Assembly (NCBI GenBank): GCA_020056545.1
Contig: JAGVHM010000003.1
Coordinates: 1-5,690 of the forward strand
DNA length: 5,690 nucleotides
Source of the DNA: a bacterium
Lineage (GTDB): Bacteria; Desulfobacterota; Deferrimicrobia; Deferrimicrobiales; Deferrimicrobiaceae
Direction: 5' to 3'
The first letter of the stretch is position 1; the number at the start of each line of letters is the position of its first letter. This document shows, in pieces, positions 1 through 4,707 of the stretch. The position numbers and the translations under genes were made by a program. Under the pieces are notes generated by a model. That model saw only the letters and a program-made list of their open reading frames with translations, was not told the DNA's origin and made no database searches.

Positions 1-323
1 AACCCGCACTGAACGATGACGGCGAGCCGGGGAGCTCCCGGAGAAGCGGCCTGGGCCCGGTGCTCCGCGACAAGTTCGAGCAGTCGTATAAGCGGCGCTG
101 GAAGCGAGTCGACGTAGAGGGGAAATACCAGAACCACAAGTTCGGATCCATCGACCGCATCCAGCAGTCGACGGGTTCCTTCCTCCGTGCGCAGGCCGGC
201 ATGGACCGGTTCGATGCTCACGGACACGTTGTTTTCCCGCAGCCCCTCGGCGAGCATCGATGCCAGCGAGAAGCTCGCCGATATCCGGCCCTTTGGGCTT
301 CCGGTCAGGATCAGCGCGCTCAT
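1..323 (-). CDS. Flavodoxin-fold NAD(P)H/FMN oxidoreductase-like protein, 3' end cut by window edge
   Basis: The frame is open from an ATG at 323 to the left edge, giving 107 whole codons of a protein that continues outside the window. The N-terminus (MSALILTGSPKGRISASFSL) has the beta-1 strand followed by the GSP-x-G-x-S-x-S phosphate-binding loop typical of NADPH-dependent FMN reductases and flavodoxin-like proteins. A second core strand with an FPLYVDSLPAPL segment lies near residues 66-78, where this fold contacts the flavin ring. Unlike the gene before it, this part has no CxxC cluster; its only cysteine is near residue 106. The start overlaps the preceding stop as ATGA, so translation is probably coupled. 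The role is inferred to be a soluble flavin-dependent redox partner of that neighbour; the substrate is unknown. The family is fairly sure, the exact reaction is not. Confidence 0.82.
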   Translation of the reverse strand, partial: MSALILTGSPKGRISASFSLASMLAEGLRENNVSVSIEPVHAGLRTEEGTRRLLDAVDGSELVVLVFPLYVDSLPAPLIRLLELVAEHRAQAASPGAPRLAVIVQCG

Positions 324-892
324 GCCGTCACTCCAACCAGGGCCAGGAGTATTTCCGCGGAGCGCCGCGCCGATTCGGGGTCCGCAACGCCCACCAGGAC
401 CATCGATTCGACCGTTTGGTGAATGTTCAGTCCGTTTCGTGCTACAAGCCCGGCGAACAACCGCTCGGCTTCCGGATCGGGCGACGGCAACGTCCCGAGA
501 GCGATCGTCTTCGGGTACCGACGGTACCGCAGGAGGTGGTGCACTTCACCGCCCACGGTGGTGAACCGCGGATCCAGCACGGGGATGAACCGGTCGAGCA
601 TCTTCTTCAACTGGGACGAGTAGCCGCCGAAAATCACGGGCGTCACATACACCACGATATCCGCTCCGACGTAGGAGCGCAGGACATCCTGCGCGCTGTC
701 CTCGATGACACACTCGCCCGGTGTCCGTGTCCAGCACCCGAAACACCCCGCACACGGTGCGATGTCGAGTTCGCGGAGTTTGAACAGCTCTACGTGGCCC
801 ACGCGCCCTGCGAGCGCGGAAGTCATCCCCAGGACGGCAACGGGAGTGAGAGAATCCCGTTCCCGGCTTCCGTCCAGGACCAGCGCCTTCAT
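320..892 (-). CDS. Flavodoxin-fold iron-sulfur-flavoprotein-like NAD(P)H oxidoreductase
   Basis: A 190-residue protein of the NADPH-dependent FMN reductase / iron-sulfur flavoprotein group. It begins with the beta-1 strand and phosphate loop (MKALVLDGSRERDSLTP). Four cysteines at 47, 50, 53 and 61 form CX2CX2CX7C, inside a segment reading CAGCFGCWTRTPGEC. This matches the compact CX2CX2CX4-7C [4Fe-4S] motif known from archaeal iron-sulfur flavoproteins. Many CxGCxxCW flavodoxin-like relatives are known only from sequence, so the cluster is inferred. A VTPVIFGGYSSQLKKMLDR segment (about 84-101) is the usual flavin-contact loop followed by a helix. No signal peptide or membrane segment is seen, so it should be cytosolic. 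It overlaps the regulator upstream and the flavoprotein downstream by four bases (ATGA) at each end. It probably passes electrons between NAD(P)H or ferredoxin, FMN and an unknown acceptor. Confidence 0.88.
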   Translation of the reverse strand: MKALVLDGSRERDSLTPVAVLGMTSALAGRVGHVELFKLRELDIAPCAGCFGCWTRTPGECVIEDSAQDVLRSYVGADIVVYVTPVIFGGYSSQLKKMLDRFIPVLDPRFTTVGGEVHHLLRYRRYPKTIALGTLPSPDPEAERLFAGLVARNGLNIHQTVESMVLVGVADPESARRSAEILLALVGVTA

Positions 893-2316
893 GCCGCACC
901 CCCGACCATTCTTCCCGCCATCCCTCCCACGGTCTCAAGCGCCTGCTCCACGCGCTCCGACCAGAAGGCGGCATTGAGCCGAATGCAGTTCCCGTACCTG
1001 CCCGCTGTCGAAAACAGAGTGCCGGGAGCGATGCTGATTCCCTTCTTCAGAGCTTCCTCGTAGAGTCGGAAGGCATCGACCTTTTCCGGCATTTCCACCC
1101 AAAGGATGAATCCGCCTTCGGGACGGGTGACGCGAGTCCCTGCGGGGAAGTGGCGCCCTACGACGTCACGGATCTTCGCGGCCTGCCTGCCGTAGACGCG
1201 GCGGATCTTCCTGAGGTGGTGGTCGTAACCGCCGCTTGTGAGGAATTCGGCGATCGCCAGCTGGGTCGGTGTTGCGGTCGAGATGTTGAAAAGGGCTTTA
1301 AGCTGCTGGACCTTCCGCTGATACCTTCCGGGGAAGACCCAGCCGACCCGGTAGCCGGGAGCGAGGGTCTTGGAGAAGGAGGAGCAGTACAGGACCAGCC
1401 CCTTCTCATCGTAGGCTTTTGCAGCGATCGGACGGGATGGGCCGAAGGCCAGGTCGCCGTAGACGTCGTCCTCGATGAGCGGGATGTCGTGCCGCGCAAG
1501 CAGCGCGACCAGCTCACGTTTCCTGTCGTCCGGCATCACGCTTCCGAGCGGGTTGTTGAAGTTGGAGATCACGAGGCATGCGTGGACCGGGTTATGCCGG
1601 ATCGCGTAGCCGAGAACGTCTATGCTGATCCCCTCCTGGGGAGTGGATGGTATCTCGAGGACCTTGAGACCCATCCACTGGATCGAATGGAGGAACGTGT
1701 AGTAGACGGGCGACGCGATGGCGACTGTGTCGCCGGGTCGGCAGGTCGCCTGCAGCGCCAGCGTCACCGCTTCAACGCAGCCGGAAGTTACGACGATATC
1801 CTCGGGGGACATGGTGCAGCCGTAGTCAAGGGAGCGCTTCGCGATCTGCACCCGGATTCGCTGGGTCCCGCGAGGACCGGTATAGGAAACGCTCTGTACG
1901 GGAAACCGGCGGGACTCCGTTCCGAGCATCCTGTTCAGCCTGTCCACGGGCAAAAGATCGATATTCGGAATTCCACCCCCGAGCGGAACGAGGGAAGGAT
2001 CGGTCAGGGTCAGTATGGTCCGCATGGGGATATCGTCGACGGACACGCAGCATGGAACCGGGTCGGCTTCCCTCTTTCTTTCGGGAGCGTCGGTGCCGGG
2101 CTCGAGTACTCTGGAACGGACGTAGTATCCGGACTGCGGACGGGCTTCGACCATCCCCATGTTTTCCAGTTGCGCGTATGCCCCCATGATCGTGTTGATG
2201 CTGACATGCATTTTGCGGCTCAGTTCGCGGATCGACGGAATCCGATCCCCCGGCCGATAGGCCCCCTGTTCGATCTGCCCCCCGATCCGGGTGGCGATTT
2301 CTTCGTAAAGCGGCAT
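889..2316 (-). CDS. MocR-type transcriptional regulator (GntR winged helix + PLP aminotransferase fold)
   Basis: A 475-residue MocR/PdxR-class regulator. Residues 1-70 are a GntR winged helix, with an RPGDRIPSIRELSRKM segment, a recognition-helix region (VSINTIMGAYAQLE) and a wing ending SGYYVRS. A linker of about 40 residues leads to a fold-type I aminotransferase domain from about 110 to 470. This keeps the usual cofactor residues: N255 in NNPLG, D283/D284 and Y286 in IEDDVYG, the Schiff-base lysine K316 in SSFSK, and the carboxylate-binding R446 in CIRLN. PLP binding is therefore expected. Family members sense PLP, amino acids or amines and often activate the adjacent genes. I chose the ATG at 2316 because GGAGAG sits five to seven bases upstream. 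An in-frame ATG at 2349 (486 residues) and one at 2337 lack any such site. It heads an operon with two flavoproteins and overlaps the next gene by ATGA. The ligand cannot be read from the sequence. Confidence 0.93.
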   Translation of the reverse strand: MPLYEEIATRIGGQIEQGAYRPGDRIPSIRELSRKMHVSINTIMGAYAQLENMGMVEARPQSGYYVRSRVLEPGTDAPERKREADPVPCCVSVDDIPMRTILTLTDPSLVPLGGGIPNIDLLPVDRLNRMLGTESRRFPVQSVSYTGPRGTQRIRVQIAKRSLDYGCTMSPEDIVVTSGCVEAVTLALQATCRPGDTVAIASPVYYTFLHSIQWMGLKVLEIPSTPQEGISIDVLGYAIRHNPVHACLVISNFNNPLGSVMPDDRKRELVALLARHDIPLIEDDVYGDLAFGPSRPIAAKAYDEKGLVLYCSSFSKTLAPGYRVGWVFPGRYQRKVQQLKALFNISTATPTQLAIAEFLTSGGYDHHLRKIRRVYGRQAAKIRDVVGRHFPAGTRVTRPEGGFILWVEMPEKVDAFRLYEEALKKGISIAPGTLFSTAGRYGNCIRLNAAFWSERVEQALETVGGMAGRMVGGAA

Positions 2317-2358
2317 CTGCTCTCCATTTGTTCCCATGGCCGTCCCCATGATGATTCG

Positions 2359-2366
2359 ATTCTATA
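2359..2366 (-). promoter_or_regulatory. Candidate -10 element of the MocR operon
   Basis: Read on the minus strand this is TATAGAAT, close to the TATAAT consensus. Transcription would begin near 2354, giving a leader of about 37 bases to the ATG at 2316 but only about five bases to the ATG at 2349. At 17-18 bases upstream the hexamer is ATCTGT or TATCTG, a poor -35. TTGTAT lies 21 bases away, too far for normal spacing. A weak -35 would fit a promoter that needs an activator, but this is inference. Confidence 0.4.
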
Positions 2367-2370
2367 CCGG

Positions 2371-2432
2371 CATTGCGATTGGTACAGATACAATTTGTTA
2401 TCATTGTTATGGATACAGTTCAATGCAATTTC
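2371..2432. promoter_or_regulatory. AT-rich divergent control region with repeats, probable MocR operator
   Basis: This AT-rich stretch in GC-rich surroundings separates the MocR operon (minus) from the CMD-like gene (plus). GATACA occurs at 2387-2392 and 2412-2417, start to start 25 bases. Between them are two copies of TTGTTAT (2395-2401 and 2404-2410) with a nine-base period. The outer flanks form a loose inverted pair, ATTGCGATTG (2372-2381 region) against CAATGCAAT (2421-2429). A related GGTACAG lies at 2381-2387. MocR regulators are known to bind direct or inverted repeats beside their own promoters, often overlapping the -35, as here. Assignment to this MocR is by position only. The rest of the 2350-2566 gap holds no convincing gene. 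Confidence 0.45.
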
Positions 2433-2566
2433 TAACTGTGCCTATGATGAAAGTGAAGCCGTGTGGCTGTTCTCTTTCCTGGAACGCCCCCATACTCGAC
2501 TCCGGATGCGGAAAACGGGCCGGGCTTGCTCGACCCGCTCCGTAAAAAACCGGAGGTGAAAAGATC

Positions 2567-2818
2567 ATGGAATGGAACGACAGGATCAAGGAACTTGTCG
2601 CCGTGGGAGCGTCGATCACCGCCAACTGCCAACCTTGCCTGCAATACCACACGGACAAGGCCCTCGAATTCGGTGCGGATCCCGGGGACATCGCCGCTGC
2701 GGTCGAGACGGGGAAGCATGTGCGCAAGGGCGCATCCGCCAAGATGGACGCCTTTGCGTCCGAAGTGAAGGCTGGAACCGACGCGGCGGGAGCGAAGAAA
2801 TCCGCCTGCTGCGGCTGA
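2567..2818 (+). CDS. Small carboxymuconolactone decarboxylase (CMD)/AhpD-like protein with CxxC and CCG tail
   Basis: An 83-residue protein with a strong ribosome binding site (GGAGGTGA, seven to eight bases before the ATG). Residues 1-65 form the small all-helical CMD/AhpD core. The line ANCQPCLQYHTDKALEFGA holds C21, C24 and H28 as CX2CX3H, the redox-active pattern of AhpD-type proteins. It is followed by a helix containing DIAAAVETGKHVRKG. The family works as peroxidase-linked thiol-disulfide proteins or as small oligomeric redox proteins; true decarboxylase activity is unlikely at this length. The C-terminus is a short Ala/Gly/Lys-rich tail ending SACCG, giving a second cysteine pair at 81-82 that could bind metal or exchange disulfides. 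No signal peptide is seen. It stands alone between the MocR control region and a hairpin. The start is secure and the reaction is unknown. Confidence 0.9.
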   Translation: MEWNDRIKELVAVGASITANCQPCLQYHTDKALEFGADPGDIAAAVETGKHVRKGASAKMDAFASEVKAGTDAAGAKKSACCG

Positions 2819-2831
2819 TCGCGGGTTGTTT

Positions 2832-2874
2832 GCCCGTTCGCGGAGGAGCGGGGGATCGCTCCTCCGCGGCGGGC
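2832..2874 (+). terminator. Strong GC-rich hairpin after the CMD-like gene, no U-tract
   Basis: The 12-base arms CGCGGAGGAGCG (2839-2850) and CGCTCCTCCGCG (2857-2868) are perfectly complementary around a six-base loop. Outer arms GCCCG (2832-2836) and CGGGC (2870-2874) extend the stem across a small internal loop. It begins 14 bases after the CMD stop codon, so a role in ending or stabilising that transcript is likely. No T-run follows on either strand, so it is not a classical intrinsic terminator. Confidence 0.5.
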
Positions 2875-2932
2875 GATCCCGAAAGACAGGGTCCCTAAGC
2901 TTGGAAGCGGCGATGCCTTCGGGAGCGGCGGA

Positions 2933-2986
2933 CGGATTGCGCATTTCCATTTGACGAGCGGATTGCGGAATCGATTTTACTTGACG
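2933..2986 (+). repeat. Imperfect tandem repeat GGATTGCG...TTGACG upstream of the Cys-rich gene
   Basis: CGGATTGCG occurs at 2933-2941 and 2959-2967. Each copy is followed by TTGACG, at 2951-2956 and 2981-2986. The units are about 26-30 bases apart with different filler. The second TTGACG serves as a plausible -35, while the first has no good -10 behind it. This could be an old short duplication of promoter DNA or a pair of regulator sites. Confidence 0.4.
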
Positions 2987-3010
2987 GGATCCGGATGCAA
3001 TCATTAGAGT
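2981..3010 (+). promoter_or_regulatory. Sigma70-like promoter for the Cys-rich gene
   Basis: TTGACG (2981-2986) matches the -35 consensus at five of six bases. TAGAGT (3005-3010) matches the -10 at four of six, with an 18-base spacer. The expected start near 3017 lies inside the palindrome that follows and gives a leader of about 25 bases to the ATG at 3042. That leader holds GGGAGGA at a good distance from the start codon. Confidence 0.55.
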
Positions 3011-3012
3011 AA

Positions 3013-3025
3013 GACCGGTCGGTAT
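3013..3025. promoter_or_regulatory. Probable TetR-family operator (GACCGGTCGGTAT)
   Basis: GACCGGTC (3013-3020) is a perfect eight-base palindrome; GGTAT extends it on the right. On the left the matching outer bases are missing (TAA instead of ATACC), so the larger dyad is imperfect. It covers the predicted transcription start, where a bound repressor would block initiation. ACCG/CGGT dyads are common among TetR-family operators, and the same transcription unit contains the start of a TetR gene, which suggests autoregulation. The site is inferred, not proven. Confidence 0.45.
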
Positions 3026-3041
3026 ATTTAGGGAGGACAAG

Positions 3042-3491
3042 ATGAACCTTCGCGACATGGTATGGGACGCAGCCAAATGGAAGTTGATGAAATCTCATCT
3101 CGGGTACACCGATGAGGAGATGAAGCTCTTCCGGGAGAACCCCAGGAACGAGGATGTCCTCTCGAAAGCTCCGGCATTGGTCAACAAGACGATCGTCCTG
3201 ACTGTCGTTGAATCCCACGGGTGCAGCAGCCAGCACAAGGTCGGGGACAAGTTCTACTTCGACGGTGCGGGAAACCTGCTTACCAAACGTTGCCCCAAGA
3301 AGGTTTGCGTTTACGCGCTCAGCTCGGCCACCTCGATGATCTATGCCTCCAACGAACTTTTCTATGCCGGGGTCGATCCGAACGAAATGCGATTCAAGCG
3401 GACCGGGTGCTGCGACGTCGGGGTACAGTGTGGCGGCTGGGGGCGAATCGTACTCGAGCTCAGCGTGCATGATCGTAAGGCGGCTCCATGA
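3042..3491 (+). CDS. TIGR04076-like Cys-rich protein of unknown function
   Basis: A 149-residue soluble protein with no signal peptide or membrane segment. The start is supported by GGGAGGA six bases before the ATG. Residues 1-45 are a charged helical section containing WDAAKWKLMK and GYTDEEMKLFRENP. Residues 50-141 resemble the TIGR04076 domain: a strand (TIVLTVVES), then C61, a HKVGDKFYFDGAGNLL segment, C84 and C89, a central helix, and a GCCDVGVQCGGWG block (C123, C124, C130) before the final strand RIVLEL. The family has no established function. The six cysteines and compact fold suggest metal binding or redox sensing, but that is inference. Its stop overlaps the start of a broken TetR gene (ATGA), so it was once translated together with its likely regulator. 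The family call comes from recall of the motif order and is moderately sure. Confidence 0.85.
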   Translation: MNLRDMVWDAAKWKLMKSHLGYTDEEMKLFRENPRNEDVLSKAPALVNKTIVLTVVESHGCSSQHKVGDKFYFDGAGNLLTKRCPKKVCVYALSSATSMIYASNELFYAGVDPNEMRFKRTGCCDVGVQCGGWGRIVLELSVHDRKAAP

Positions 3492-3565
3492 GGAAGGACG
3501 GCAGGGAGACGCGCGAAAACATCATCGAGAAGTCGCTTCAAATCTTCTCGGTGAAAGGGTATTAG
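3488..3565 (+). pseudogene. TetR-family regulator remnant, first 25 codons only
   Basis: The ATG at 3488 overlaps the preceding stop (ATGA). The 25 codons before a TAG at 3563-3565 begin MRKDGRETRENIIEKSLQIF and end SVKGY. This is the classic first helix of the TetR DNA-binding domain (T-R-x-x-I-x-x-x-A-x-x-x-F-x-x-K-G-Y pattern). After the stop, the next residues in frame (NTFIK) still fit the usual 'GYxNT' continuation. The similarity then vanishes, and no helix-turn-helix or ligand domain appears in any frame before lptG ends at 3631. So both a nonsense codon and loss of nearly the whole gene are visible. The intact protein would be about 190-210 residues. It was probably an autoregulator acting on the operator at 3013-3025. 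A 25-residue peptide could still be made, but it cannot bind DNA as a TetR. Confidence 0.8.
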
Positions 3566-3630
3566 AACACCTTCATCAAATCATCCTTTTCGGGTATCTG
3601 CCGAGGAATGAGAGCCGATGGTTCCTGCTC

Positions 3631-4707
3631 TCAGGCGTGCCTGCGCCGCAGGAGCAGGACTCCGGCAAGCGCGAAAAGCAGGTCAGGCAGCCAGGCCGCG
3701 GCGATTGGGGGGAGCAGCCCTTTCCTGCCCATCGAGAGCGACGCCGCCAGTGCCATCCAGCAGATAAAACCGATCAGAAGCCCCGTTCCGACGCTCCGCC
3801 ACAATCCGACGGTCCGCGGGGCGCGCAGCGCCATCGGAATGGCGATCAGTCCGATGATCACGTTCAGCAGGGGATACGAAAACTTCGCGTGCAGGTCCAC
3901 TTCGTAGCGGCCCACGTTGTATCCGCGGTTCCTCGACTCACGCACGTACCCCGAGAGTTCCCTGTAATTCATCTCCTTCGGGGAGGTTTCCCCGTCGATG
4001 AAGCCCTGGATCGTCTCGGGAAAGGCGAACTTCTTCTCCTGGAATGGCGCGGGCTGGAGGTCCGCGTCAAATCGCCGCTCCTGTCCGCCACGGAGCAGCC
4101 ACGTTCCGCCGGGGAGCACCGCCGCCTCCTTTGCATCGATCCGCCTTACGAGGCGGAAGTCCCTGTCGATATCCAGGTACTGGAATCCGCTCAGGGTCAG
4201 GTTCGGCGCGTCGATCACCTGGGCGGAGAGAATGGAATCCCCCCCGCGTAACCAGTAACGGTTCATCGAGAACTGGGCGGCGACCCGCCCGGGACGGATC
4301 CGGAGCCGCGAGATCTCACGCGCCTTGCGGTTGGCGTTCGGTGCGACGATTTCGGAACTCGCAAGGGAGAGGACGGAGACGAGCGCGCATCCCGCGACCA
4401 GCGGCGCGAACGCCCGAAGGGGACTTGCCCCCATTGAATATATGGCGGTGAATTCGCCGGCGCGGGCCCTCAAGGATACGGTGGCCAGCACGGCCACGAG
4501 CACCGCGACGGGGGATACCTGGATGAATATCTGCGGGATGCTGAAAAGGTAGTATCGCAGGATCTCGGTCAATGTGGCGTTGTTCCTGAAGAGCTTGTCC
4601 GCCATCTCGACGAAGTCGATCACGATATAGAGTGCCATGAACCCGGCGAGGCAGGCCGCGGTCATCAGCAGGAGCTCCCGGAGGAGATAACGGGTGAGGA
4701 TGGTCAT
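3631..4707 (-). CDS. lptG: LPS export ABC transporter permease LptG
   Basis: A 358-residue inner-membrane protein of the YjgP/YjgQ (LptF/LptG) family. With LptF it forms the permease of the LptB2FG transporter, which extracts LPS from the inner membrane and passes it to the LptC/LptA bridge. Membrane helices are visible at about 12-32, 54-77, 99-119, 275-293, 303-322 and 331-352: three at each end around a periplasmic beta-jellyroll (about 120-270). Family landmarks are the RARAGEFTAIYSMGASPLR coupling-helix region (80-98) and SSEIVAPNANRKAREI (117-132). I start it at 4707, where the ATG overlaps the lptF stop as ATGA and follows GGGGAAGAG. The same frame stays open to 4815, but that would add 36 unrelated residues inside lptF. 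The length is normal for the family. It is called LptG rather than LptF because it is the downstream gene of the pair. Confidence 0.95.
   Translation of the reverse strand: MTILTRYLLRELLLMTAACLAGFMALYIVIDFVEMADKLFRNNATLTEILRYYLFSIPQIFIQVSPVAVLVAVLATVSLRARAGEFTAIYSMGASPLRAFAPLVAGCALVSVLSLASSEIVAPNANRKAREISRLRIRPGRVAAQFSMNRYWLRGGDSILSAQVIDAPNLTLSGFQYLDIDRDFRLVRRIDAKEAAVLPGGTWLLRGGQERRFDADLQPAPFQEKKFAFPETIQGFIDGETSPKEMNYRELSGYVRESRNRGYNVGRYEVDLHAKFSYPLLNVIIGLIAIPMALRAPRTVGLWRSVGTGLLIGFICWMALAASLSMGRKGLLPPIAAAWLPDLLFALAGVLLLRRRHA

Noticed and set aside
260..1063. Open frame of 267 codons on the plus strand
   Set aside because: It is antisense to the two flavoproteins and the MocR 3' end, has low-complexity Arg/Pro-rich composition and no ribosome binding site.
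1150..2559. Long open frame of 469 codons on the plus strand
   Set aside because: It lies antisense to the clearly real MocR gene, and its protein shows no recognisable domain. Such frames are common opposite GC-rich genes.
2560..2818. Carboxymuconolactone decarboxylase as the actual enzyme activity
   Set aside because: The protein is too short and carries the AhpD-type CX2CX3H site; no aromatic-degradation genes are nearby, so only the fold name is kept.
3563..3565. TAG read as pyrrolysine, continuing the TetR protein
   Set aside because: The sequence after the TAG loses TetR similarity within a few residues and never forms the helix-turn-helix, so read-through would not rescue the gene.
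3609..3659. Inverted repeats around the lptG stop (TGAGAGC/GCTCTCA and TCCTGCTC/GAGCAGGA) as a terminator
   Set aside because: The two stems share bases and exclude each other, both overlap coding sequence, and no T-run follows on the minus strand.
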